Below are positions 26,812-34,972 of a stretch of DNA of 64,000 nucleotides, one piece after another (position 1 is the stretch's first letter; each line of letters begins with the position of its first letter). Both the position numbers and the translations under genes were made by a program. The notes under the pieces were generated by a model, which saw only the letters and a list, made by a program, of their open reading frames with translations, did no database searches and was not told the DNA's origin. Origin of the DNA: Poriferisodalis sp965203655 (GTDB lineage: Bacteria > Actinomycetota > Acidimicrobiia > Acidimicrobiales > Poriferisodalaceae); contig NZ_CBDBDD010000002.1 in NCBI RefSeq assembly GCF_965203655.1, positions 186,001 to 250,000 of the forward strand. Reading direction: 5' to 3'.

Positions 26812-28382
26812 CAGCCGGCCCGATGATGCGGCATGCCCACCCACGCCACGAACGAGTAGTTGAAAGCGGTCTCCCAGTAATCGTCAGCGTTGTCAACATA
26901 AAGCTTGACCGCCCCAACCCAGCGCTCCTCGCCCGGAAAACAACGGGCCACGTCCAGGCCGTCGCAATAGCTCAGCTGCGAGTCGTCGTGCGGGTCGTAC
27001 CGGTCCTTGTCCCTGAAAGGGCCCGTTTCGTCGAACTCGGGACTGCGAACGTCGGCGACCGTGCCGTCAGGGTTCAGGTCGGCCACATACAGGGCCAAGT
27101 CCAGCACCAGCCACGGCGCCCATTCCTCCCCCCCGCTCGGGTGAGACAAGGGCGACAAACGCTCGAACACGTATCGATCCGCCGCCGGACGATTCCCGAA
27201 GTGGTGTTCGTCGTCACGGTAGAAGTGGTCGAACCAGAAGAACCAAGCGCGCGACAGATCCGCATCATTCGACATCTCGCTCGACACGCGAAAGTCGATC
27301 AGCGCCGGATCGGCAGGGCCACGCCAGATCTCGATCTCGAACGGTGCCGCCTCGCCGGGCTGAATCGACAACGGCCACACCCACTCCGCGCCGCCCGCAG
27401 CAACCGTCACCCCGTACGCCCACATCGTCCGCGACCAATTCCGCACCAGCCCCCGCAGCACGCCGTCGCCGCCGACCGCGACCGTGCCGGGAAGCACCCG
27501 CACCTCATCGAGCAGATCGGCGACGCCCGAGTACTCGATGAGGGAAGCCGTCGCCGTCGGCACCGAGCTCCCAACGCTTCCCGGCCCGCCATACGACGAC
27601 ACGGCGGCCCCCGTCCCCGCCGGCAGCATGCCCGCGGGGATCGAGCTCTCGTTCTCGCCATATTCACCGACCGCCGCGGCGTACCACTCCAAGGCCTCCT
27701 GGGGCGAAACCAGATACGGGCTCTGCTGGCCCTCGTCGTCGAAAGTGAAATAGCGCCCAGGCCAGACACCCAGCAACGGCCGCTCGAGCACCTGCGCAGG
27801 CCCCCTGCAATCATCGGGGGCCTTCCAGCGGAACCAATCCCGCTTGAACTCCCCCGACGGCGCCGCCCCAAAACCGCGATACCTCCCATGAGCCTCGAAA
27901 TACCCGTCCTCGACGCGGCAGGCATCGAACACCGCCCCAGCATGCTCGAACACCTTCGGGGGAGCAGTAGGGCCATGTATCCCAGACGGATACCAATAGA
28001 ACGCGCCCTTCACGTCCCCCTCCGACTGCGGCACCCGCACCCGATCGAACACTCTCGGAGCAGGCGGCTCCTCCACCTCCTCGAACACCACCCACGTGCT
28101 CGTCGGCGCCAACACCTCAGTCGTGGACGGCACAGACACCGTCGTCGACGGCACAGCCTCAGCAGACGCTGCTTCCTCGACCGGGTCTTCTGCCGAGGTC
28201 GTCAGCGTCGGCACCGGCAACTGCGATTCCAGCGCGGCAGCAGTCGTCACGGGATCGCTTGCCGGCTGCACCGCCGCCTCTCCCGAACACGCCCCTGCCA
28301 GCAAGCCAGCCACCGCAACGCCGACCAGGCGCGAACAGACACGAACGCGCCGCCCGGTGCTGTGAGGTCCGCTATGTGTCAA
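26811..28382 (-). CDS. Secreted lipoprotein of the GVLRGLVRN family
   Basis: This 523-residue lipoprotein may start at TTG 28382; in-frame starts nearer the hydrophobic segment are possible. The lipobox is LLAGAC, followed by a Thr/Ser/Val-rich linker. The core reads GVLRGLVRNWSRTMWAYGV, then WPLSIQPGEAAPFEIEIW and SSEMSNDADLSRAW. It ends YSFVAWVGMPHHRAG, a variant of the family tail. It is more diverged than its paralogues at both ends. Its stop overlaps the ATG of the binding-protein gene. Confidence 0.75.
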   Translation of the reverse strand: MTHSGPHSTGRRVRVCSRLVGVAVAGLLAGACSGEAAVQPASDPVTTAAALESQLPVPTLTTSAEDPVEEAASAEAVPSTTVSVPSTTEVLAPTSTWVVFEEVEEPPAPRVFDRVRVPQSEGDVKGAFYWYPSGIHGPTAPPKVFEHAGAVFDACRVEDGYFEAHGRYRGFGAAPSGEFKRDWFRWKAPDDCRGPAQVLERPLLGVWPGRYFTFDDEGQQSPYLVSPQEALEWYAAAVGEYGENESSIPAGMLPAGTGAAVSSYGGPGSVGSSVPTATASLIEYSGVADLLDEVRVLPGTVAVGGDGVLRGLVRNWSRTMWAYGVTVAAGGAEWVWPLSIQPGEAAPFEIEIWRGPADPALIDFRVSSEMSNDADLSRAWFFWFDHFYRDDEHHFGNRPAADRYVFERLSPLSHPSGGEEWAPWLVLDLALYVADLNPDGTVADVRSPEFDETGPFRDKDRYDPHDDSQLSYCDGLDVARCFPGEERWVGAVKLYVDNADDYWETAFNYSFVAWVGMPHHRAG

Positions 28383-28412
28383 GGGGGCAGCGCCCTCGCA
28401 TCGCCACAGCGC

Positions 28413-30038
28413 TCACTCCGAGGTCCGAGTCGGGTGCGCGGCACCGATCCACACGATGAACCCGCCGTAGTGGCTGACAAGGCGCCGGTACTCGGCGGTG
28501 AGCGGGTCGTAGTCGTGGTAGGACTCGATGAGCTTGGTGCGCTTGGTGCGGCGGGCGCCTTCGGGCAGTTCCTCGAAGACCCATTCGGGCAGTTCCTCGA
28601 AGACCCAGTACCACAGATCAACAATGTCTGGCTCGCCGTCGCGGATCTCGGTCACATCGGTGTACCGCCATTCGACAGGCTCTGGCCATTCGTCAGGCTC
28701 TTGATCTGCGTCCTCGAGCGGGACCAGCGAGATGTGGCCCACGAAGGCAGGGCCTACCTCGAGCACGCGGCCGTCGCCGTCGAGCTTCGCGCCGTAGCCG
28801 CGCAGATCCCGCACTGACAGCGTCTCGATGTCCTCCGCGAGGCTGGGATGGGACGTAGGCACGTGCAAAGGAATGTGGTCCCATGTGTACGCGCCCACCG
28901 ACATCGTGCCGGCCTGCGTGTCATCCCACACGTCGCTGTAGCGGCCCCAGCCCTGCCCGGTCACCAGGACGCGTTGCTGTTCGAGATTGCTATAGCCCCC
29001 CGCATTGAAGGTGTTCCCGCCGAATGCCCGCGACGGGTCGACGTGCCACGACATCTCGGCCGTGACGCCGATCTCGGAGGGGTCGGGCTGCGCGGAGCCG
29101 CGCCAGTCGTGAATCTCGAACGGCGCGAGCTCGCCTGGCTGGACCGACAGCGGCCAGACGAACTCGCGCCCGCCGACGCGGACGGTTGTCTCATAGGCCC
29201 ACAGACGCCGCGACCAGTTCCGCACCAAGCCCCGCAGCACCCCGTCGCGCACCAAGATAGACCTCGGCACCACCCTGAGCTCATCCAGCGGGGCGTCCAC
29301 AGGAGCGAGACGCATCTCCAGCCAGTCCGGGGGACCCGGGGTCGAGACGTATCCCCTCGAGAACACAAACCCCCGCAACTCCTCGAGTTCGGTCATGCGC
29401 TGGCGGGCCGCGCCGACGAGTTCGCCCCACCACGCATCGGCAGCCTCACGAGTCCAGAAGTGCCGAACGCGCGCATCATGTCGGACCGGGGCAAGCGATG
29501 GGGCACTGAATTCCATCTCGAACCGGCCCATTGTGCAGTTGACATAGTCGTGCTCTGCCCGCCGTCGGGACCGCGCCGACATTCCCCACTCAGGCAACGG
29601 CGTGCCGAAGCTGCCCGCGCGGCCGTCGGCCCAGTCGGGACGCTCGCACAGGTCCGCAACCTCATCCCGCCGGCCGGCCGCGAACCGCAGCAGCGGGCCT
29701 GGCAGGTCAGCGGGACCCAGCGCCCGCTGCAGCCCGCTGGGCGCGTCACCCGCCCCCAGCCACAGGTCCGCGCCCCCGAAAGGGCCGCCCCACCCGGCAG
29801 CGCTCGAAGACGCCCCGACACGCGAGACCGGCCCGGCGGCCGCTTCGACGCCCACCTCCCCATGGCCGCGAGGAACCTCGGCTCGAACCGCCGCCGACGT
29901 CGACGGCGCCGCGGCAACCCGCTCCGGCGCCGACGGCGCCACAGTCCCGGGGACCGACACTGAACTGCAACCCACCACAGCCGCGAGACACAACCAGGCC
30001 ACAGCCATCGGGCGCTTCACAGGCCGAAGGCTCATCAC
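28413..30038 (-). CDS. Secreted lipoprotein of the GVLRGLVRN family
   Basis: This 541-residue lipoprotein has the short signal MMSLRPVKRPMAVAWLCLAAVVGC with a lipobox-like AVVGC. The blocks are in the usual order: APSGLQRALGPADLPGPLL, the core GVLRGLVRNWSRRLWAYET, WPLSVQPGELAPFEIHDW, AEMSWHVDPSRAF and FIVWIGAAHPTRTSE. A direct repeat EELPEWVFEELPE lies near residue 490. Its start overlaps the stop of the headless cassette upstream by four bases (ATGA), so the two are translationally coupled. Confidence 0.8.
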   Translation of the reverse strand: MMSLRPVKRPMAVAWLCLAAVVGCSSVSVPGTVAPSAPERVAAAPSTSAAVRAEVPRGHGEVGVEAAAGPVSRVGASSSAAGWGGPFGGADLWLGAGDAPSGLQRALGPADLPGPLLRFAAGRRDEVADLCERPDWADGRAGSFGTPLPEWGMSARSRRRAEHDYVNCTMGRFEMEFSAPSLAPVRHDARVRHFWTREAADAWWGELVGAARQRMTELEELRGFVFSRGYVSTPGPPDWLEMRLAPVDAPLDELRVVPRSILVRDGVLRGLVRNWSRRLWAYETTVRVGGREFVWPLSVQPGELAPFEIHDWRGSAQPDPSEIGVTAEMSWHVDPSRAFGGNTFNAGGYSNLEQQRVLVTGQGWGRYSDVWDDTQAGTMSVGAYTWDHIPLHVPTSHPSLAEDIETLSVRDLRGYGAKLDGDGRVLEVGPAFVGHISLVPLEDADQEPDEWPEPVEWRYTDVTEIRDGEPDIVDLWYWVFEELPEWVFEELPEGARRTKRTKLIESYHDYDPLTAEYRRLVSHYGGFIVWIGAAHPTRTSE

Positions 30039-33000
30039 CGCGTCACGTTCATCGCGTCGGCAAACTGCTCATCTTCGACGCTGTGCCACCGGCACGGCCC
30101 GCTGCTCGAGGACACCCACTCAGGCTCGTCGCACACCTCGACTTCCAAAATCGCCGGCCGCGGCGCCGATTCCGTGCCCAAGTTGTACGAGCCCGACGAC
30201 CAAGACTTCGTCTGGGCACGTGCATCCTCGCCACGCGGCACCGCGTTGTAGTGCGTCTCAAACGTGCCCGACTCGAACATCCCCAGGATCTTCCCGGGGA
30301 ACACCCCGAACCTTTTCTCGCTGCCCTCTGGACCATCGGTGAACGAGATGAACGGCGCCGCCAGCGGATTCGCCTTCATCCCCGTCGTAGTCTTCGCCCA
30401 GTCGTCCAGCCAGCCTTCGCGCCGCTCAGGATCCGGGTCATGGAAGAAACACGCAACCGGCTCGGCTGAGCGATCGACATTCCAACGGCACCGATGCGCC
30501 TTCACGCCGCCAGAACTGCTGTAGTCACCCCGGTTGTTGCCGATCGTCACATACAGATCGTCGCTGCTGTCCAAGTAAAGGAAGCCCGAACTCTTGTGAC
30601 AGCCATCAACTGGCTCGAGGCACCCATACCACGTATTGGTTCTGAACAGCCTCCTCATCGCTACGTCCCCGTCCGAGTTGTCGCAGTACTGGCCAGCGAT
30701 CTTCTCGGCGATGGCCTCACCCGCCGAATCCGCTGAATCCTCATCCTCTGTCGCGCTGTCGAAGGTGCCGTTGAGGCCAAGACCGGTGTCCGACCGCTCC
30801 CCGTGATTGAGACCCGGCCACTCGCCACGGTCATCGATCTGCCACCAGCCGACGCCCGCATGGAAAAAAGCCCGGTGAGGCAGCTTCTTCTGCTTCCCGC
30901 CCGAATACAGATTCACATTGCCATCCGCCTCGCCGACGTGGTCGCCGCGGCCCAATGACATGGCGGATCTCGCCGGTGTTCGCGGCCGGAACGCGTGCTT
31001 GAACCCCCCGTCCACACGGGTCTCATGGGTAGCGCGGATTTCGTGGTGGCCGACTGCCAGCAGGTACGCGGCAAGCTTGTTCACCGTCAAACCGCATTCG
31101 CGCCGGTCAGAACGCGCCGCGAGCGCCGCCTCGGCCGATGCGCGAATCCCGTTGAGCGCGCCCGGAGTGACCTCATAGCGGTAATCGACACCCCACGTGC
31201 CGGTCGAGGCTGCCGGCGCGTCGTCGCTGGTGCCTGCGCGGATGCACAGGACGCCGTTGTGGGGGCTGGTGGTGAGGGTGAGTCCGGGCCCGTTGGGAAT
31301 CGACGGCGCTGTGGGGCATTTGGCTGTCAGCTTGAATTTCACGGTCCGGTCGTGCGTTGTGTCGCTGCTGACTCGCACTGTCAGCTCGTGGCCGTGCACC
31401 AGACGCGGCGTGAGCGCGACCGTGGCAGTGCCGTAGCCGGCGCTCCTGTCAGCGGCGATGGTGAGCCCGAACTCCTCCGCGGCAGCGGCCCGCACCGCGA
31501 CCTCGGCGTGTGGGGGCCAGTAGTTGAAGGTGATGGACTTCGGGGCGCCGACGGTCGCCGTGTAGCTGGTTCGCAGCCCTGACGCGGTCGCTTGGACGCC
31601 GAGGTCGTAGTCGCCGGCGGTTCGGGGTGTTTTGGTGGTGGCTTCGATGGTGTAGCGGCCGGGCCGCAGGAAGACGCCGGTCAGGCGGGCATTTTTGTTG
31701 TTGCGGCTGCGGTTGTCGTTGCGTGCGACCGGGGTGCCGGTGTTGCCGTCGTCCTTGAGCAGCACGAGGTAGGTGTCGAGCGCCTCGGCGTTGGCGGGGG
31801 CGTTGTCGAGGCTGATGGTGACCCAGCCGGGTGTGTCGAGGGTGAAGGTGTGCCGTTTGGCCCAGTGGCGTCCCTGCGCGTAGAACACGCTCTCGGTGGC
31901 CGTGCGGCGGGCCTTGGCGGCGCATTGGCCCTTGGTGATGGTGCCGCTGAGGGTGACAGTGCCGGTGGCCAGTGTGCCGAGGTGGGTCGAGCACGGCCGG
32001 CGGGCGGTGAGCGCGACCCGGCGGACGGCGTCCGCGTAGCCGTCGGCTTCGCAGGTGACGACGGCCTCCAGCGTGGCGGGCACCGCGACCCGGGCGCTGA
32101 GCGTGCGGGCGCCGCCGACGCCTTCGGTGACGGTGGCTGCGGCGGGGTCGGCGCTGCATTCAGCGGATGGGGGCGTGACGGTGAAGCCGCGGGTGACCGC
32201 GACGGTGCCGGTGCCCTCGGCCGAGGCGTCCTCGAGGCCTGTGATCTGCACGGCGTCAGCGCAGACCACAGTCAGCCGGGCAGTCTTCTTCGCGGTGGTG
32301 CCCGCGAGGGTGGCTTTCGCGGTGGCGGTGCCGCCTGAGGTGCAGGCCAGATCGACCGATGCGGTGCGTTTCCAGGCGGCGATGCTGTTGTCGGGCCCGA
32401 AAGTCGGCGTCGCAGCACCCAGCCGGTGGCCCGTGGCGGTGATGGCGCCGGTGGTGGCCCAGGCGATCTCGATTCCGGGGCCGGTGGCGACGGCGTCGGC
32501 TGCGATGGTGACGGTGTTGCCGCGCCCGATCCTGCACCGATACGCGGCGTCGATGCCGCGGCGGGTCCTTGCGGTCTCGCACTCGCCTCCGCTGCCGGCG
32601 GCGCGCGCGGTGATGGTGGTGAGCGCGCCGGCGTGGGTGAGGGTGGCCTGCTGGCGGGCGGGGCCGCGGCCCGCAGCAGTGCAGGTGACCGTGACCGGCA
32701 GCGGCCCGGGGGCGTCGATGGTCGCGGACACGGTGCGCCGCCTGCCGCTGCCCGCGGTGACCGACGCCGCAGCAGGCGCGGCGGTGCACGCGGCGGTCGA
32801 CGGCGACACGGTGAAGGGCTCGGACACGGTCGTGAAGGTGTGCCAGCGCGCCCCGGGCCGGGCCGTGGGGGTGCCGCGGCGTGTGGACACGCAGGCGTCG
32901 GTGATGGTGCCGGTGCGTGTGTAGCGGCCCGCGGCCAGCGTGCCCAGGTCGTCGGTGCAAGCCGTGGGGGCGGCCGCTGTGGTGACCTGCAGCCGGTAGT

Positions 33001-33610
33001 TGCCGGTGCGGCGTTTGCCGGCGGTGGTGACCTCGACGGTGTAGTCGCCTGCGGGCAGCGCCAGCGCGGCCAGGCGGGCGTCGCGGCGGGGTCCTGAGTT
33101 GTTGTCGCGGCCTGCCACGGTGCCGGTGCCGTCGCTGCTGTGGCCCTCCAGCAGCACCACATAGGCGTCCAGGCCGCGTCGTGTCGGCGAGCCGGCGTCG
33201 ACGGTGACCTTCGCCGGGGCGGCCAGCGTGAAGGTGTGACGGCGCGCCCAGTACCGCTTGGCGTCGCCGCCGTCGCGCACGCGCTGAGGCGAGATGCACG
33301 CCGCATCGGCGGCGATCGTGCCGCTGCGCGTCACGCTGCCGACGCCCAGCGTTCCGAGCGGGTCGCCGCAGCCGCCTGCTGGGGTGGCAGCGAACGTCGC
33401 TGTCGCCGTGGCGGGGTCGTGGCCGCTGTGGGTGCAGGTGACCGTCACCACAGCAGACGCCCCCACCCTCACGTCGAGTCGCACAGCGCGCACCCCGCCC
33501 ACACCAGCCGACACGACCGGCGTGCCGCCTCCGGTGCGGCTCAGCGCGGCCACGCCAGCCCGGTGCTGTACGACAGCGTCGATCTGCCGACGCAAGTGCA
33601 GACTGCCCAT
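30035..33610 (-). CDS. Headless giant-protein cassette, unknown C-terminal domain (version 2)
   Basis: The 1,191-residue product starts at ATG 33610, 15 bases after the upstream lipoprotein stop. About 28 novel residues precede TPVVSAGVGGVRAVRLDV, where it joins the internal sequence of the giant protein. Bases 32831-33526 look identical to 36848-37543. There is no signal peptide. PPC-like domains (RRHTFTLAAPAKVTVDAG; GLDAYVVLLEGHS) alternate with Ig-like repeats. The C-terminal 430 or so residues are the unknown domain: AVGHHEIRATHE, FFHAGVGWWQIDD, LNHGERSDTG, DDLYVTIGNNRG, APFISFTDG and CRWHSVEDEQF. It is probably a donor cassette rather than a secreted protein. Confidence 0.78.
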   Translation of the reverse strand: MGSLHLRRQIDAVVQHRAGVAALSRTGGGTPVVSAGVGGVRAVRLDVRVGASAVVTVTCTHSGHDPATATATFAATPAGGCGDPLGTLGVGSVTRSGTIAADAACISPQRVRDGGDAKRYWARRHTFTLAAPAKVTVDAGSPTRRGLDAYVVLLEGHSSDGTGTVAGRDNNSGPRRDARLAALALPAGDYTVEVTTAGKRRTGNYRLQVTTAAAPTACTDDLGTLAAGRYTRTGTITDACVSTRRGTPTARPGARWHTFTTVSEPFTVSPSTAACTAAPAAASVTAGSGRRRTVSATIDAPGPLPVTVTCTAAGRGPARQQATLTHAGALTTITARAAGSGGECETARTRRGIDAAYRCRIGRGNTVTIAADAVATGPGIEIAWATTGAITATGHRLGAATPTFGPDNSIAAWKRTASVDLACTSGGTATAKATLAGTTAKKTARLTVVCADAVQITGLEDASAEGTGTVAVTRGFTVTPPSAECSADPAAATVTEGVGGARTLSARVAVPATLEAVVTCEADGYADAVRRVALTARRPCSTHLGTLATGTVTLSGTITKGQCAAKARRTATESVFYAQGRHWAKRHTFTLDTPGWVTISLDNAPANAEALDTYLVLLKDDGNTGTPVARNDNRSRNNKNARLTGVFLRPGRYTIEATTKTPRTAGDYDLGVQATASGLRTSYTATVGAPKSITFNYWPPHAEVAVRAAAAEEFGLTIAADRSAGYGTATVALTPRLVHGHELTVRVSSDTTHDRTVKFKLTAKCPTAPSIPNGPGLTLTTSPHNGVLCIRAGTSDDAPAASTGTWGVDYRYEVTPGALNGIRASAEAALAARSDRRECGLTVNKLAAYLLAVGHHEIRATHETRVDGGFKHAFRPRTPARSAMSLGRGDHVGEADGNVNLYSGGKQKKLPHRAFFHAGVGWWQIDDRGEWPGLNHGERSDTGLGLNGTFDSATEDEDSADSAGEAIAEKIAGQYCDNSDGDVAMRRLFRTNTWYGCLEPVDGCHKSSGFLYLDSSDDLYVTIGNNRGDYSSSGGVKAHRCRWNVDRSAEPVACFFHDPDPERREGWLDDWAKTTTGMKANPLAAPFISFTDGPEGSEKRFGVFPGKILGMFESGTFETHYNAVPRGEDARAQTKSWSSGSYNLGTESAPRPAILEVEVCDEPEWVSSSSGPCRWHSVEDEQFADAMNVTR
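31496..32541 (-). repeat. About 1.05 kb near-identical block shared by two cassettes, copy 2
   Basis: This is the partner of 24365-25410. It is gap-free at offset 7,131 and nearly identical in its first half. Confidence 0.85.
32831..33526 (-). repeat. 696 bp duplicate of the giant gene, cassette copy
   Basis: It aligns with 36848-37543 at a constant offset of 4,017 bases. Every line compared by eye was identical, and the flanks diverge abruptly on both sides. It encodes residues of about 29-260 of the headless cassette protein. Confidence 0.88.
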
Positions 33611-33625
33611 CGACCTACCACAGAC

Positions 33626-34963
33626 TCACTCGTGGATGCCGCCGATCCACAGCAGGTAGCCATCAAGGAAGGGGTCGCGTGGGTCCGCCGCAAACGCGAG
33701 GTTGACGGTGCCAGCATGGACGGCTCTGGAGTAGAGGTGGACCTCGAAGGGACGTGTCCTCGAGTGGCCATCCGAATCGACGAAATCGTCGTATTCAGAG
33801 AGAATGAGCTGGTCAATATCAGCGATGCTGCCGTCGCTGCGAACCCAAGCGACATATGCCGCTACCGGAAACGTCTCCAAGTTCCTTGTTGGTTCCGCGA
33901 GGCTTGGGTGCGATGAGGCGACTACATCGTTCGCGGTCAGGAACGTGGCTACCTCGGTCTCGGCTGGGAACTCGGCGATCACGCTGCGCGGCAAGTAGGT
34001 CGCGAAATCCTGCCTCGCTATGACACCACGCTGCCACATCTCGTGGAACTGGAATTGCCGCGACAGGTCCACGTCAGTCGACATCTCCGCAGAGACGACG
34101 AGTTCTGTCATCTGTGGAATCTCGTCGGATCTCCACCCCTGAATCTCGAAAGGTGCCAGTTCGCCAGGTTGCACCGACAACGGCCACTCCCACGCTAGGT
34201 CACCAACAGCAACCTCAACCCGATACGCGAAGTGGGTTGCCGACCGGTTGCGGACTAAGCCACGCAAGACTCCTGCGTTGGCGCTCACCGATCCGGGGAT
34301 AACGCGCAGATCTTCTGCACCCGCCGTTACGCCGGTGCCGTAGCTTGCCGTTCCCATGGTTCCGCTGTGGAACCCCAACGGCGAGCCAATCGACGGATTC
34401 TCGTGCCAACCGACGCCTAGGCGGCGTTGAAGATCCTCGCCATAGATGACGGCCTGGTGCCGACTCTCGAAGAACTGAAGCTCCCCGCCGAACGGCGGGA
34501 CATATGCGTAGCGGCCCTTCATCACGACCGGGCCAGAGCCACGGCAGCCCAAGGCGTATTGAGTCTCTGTGACGACTTGGACGATGTCGGACTCCGCAGG
34601 CATATCGCGGGCACCCGAGAAGGCCGCAACGGCATCTTCCGTGACGCACAGGTCGAGGATCTCGCCGATGGCCTCGCTGAGCACCGTGAAGGTCGTTGCC
34701 CTGAGGGGCCCGGTAGCGTCTGTCCATGCGATCCCTGCTCTCGTGCCGTCGATTTCTCCCGGTGCAAGCGAACCGGTACTTGGCGTCAGCCGCCACCGAC
34801 TTCGGTCATCGAAGATCATTGAGGGCAGATCAGTCTTGATGGGTGCTGAATCTGGCGTCTCGACCGTCTTAGCACGAGGCACGACAAACCATAAGCACAG
34901 CCCGCCCGCCACGACCGTGGCCGCGGCAACGACGGACAGGAAGGAACGCCGACGAAAGAACAT
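33626..34963 (-). CDS. Membrane-anchored protein of the GVLRGLVRN family
   Basis: This 445-residue paralogue has an N-terminal hydrophobic anchor (FLSVVAAATVVAGGLCLWFVV) without a good lipobox, so it may be held by an uncleaved helix. The core reads AGVLRGLVRNRSATHFAYRV, then WPLSVQPGELAPFEIQGW and SAEMSTDVDLSRQF. It ends DGYLLWIGGIHE. Its base composition is somewhat lower in GC than the repeat genes around it. It starts 9 bases after the stop of the giant gene and ends 15 bases before the next cassette, so it is the immediate partner of the full-length giant protein. Confidence 0.8.
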   Translation of the reverse strand: MFFRRRSFLSVVAAATVVAGGLCLWFVVPRAKTVETPDSAPIKTDLPSMIFDDRSRWRLTPSTGSLAPGEIDGTRAGIAWTDATGPLRATTFTVLSEAIGEILDLCVTEDAVAAFSGARDMPAESDIVQVVTETQYALGCRGSGPVVMKGRYAYVPPFGGELQFFESRHQAVIYGEDLQRRLGVGWHENPSIGSPLGFHSGTMGTASYGTGVTAGAEDLRVIPGSVSANAGVLRGLVRNRSATHFAYRVEVAVGDLAWEWPLSVQPGELAPFEIQGWRSDEIPQMTELVVSAEMSTDVDLSRQFQFHEMWQRGVIARQDFATYLPRSVIAEFPAETEVATFLTANDVVASSHPSLAEPTRNLETFPVAAYVAWVRSDGSIADIDQLILSEYDDFVDSDGHSRTRPFEVHLYSRAVHAGTVNLAFAADPRDPFLDGYLLWIGGIHE

Positions 34964-34972
34964 GTGGCAGCC

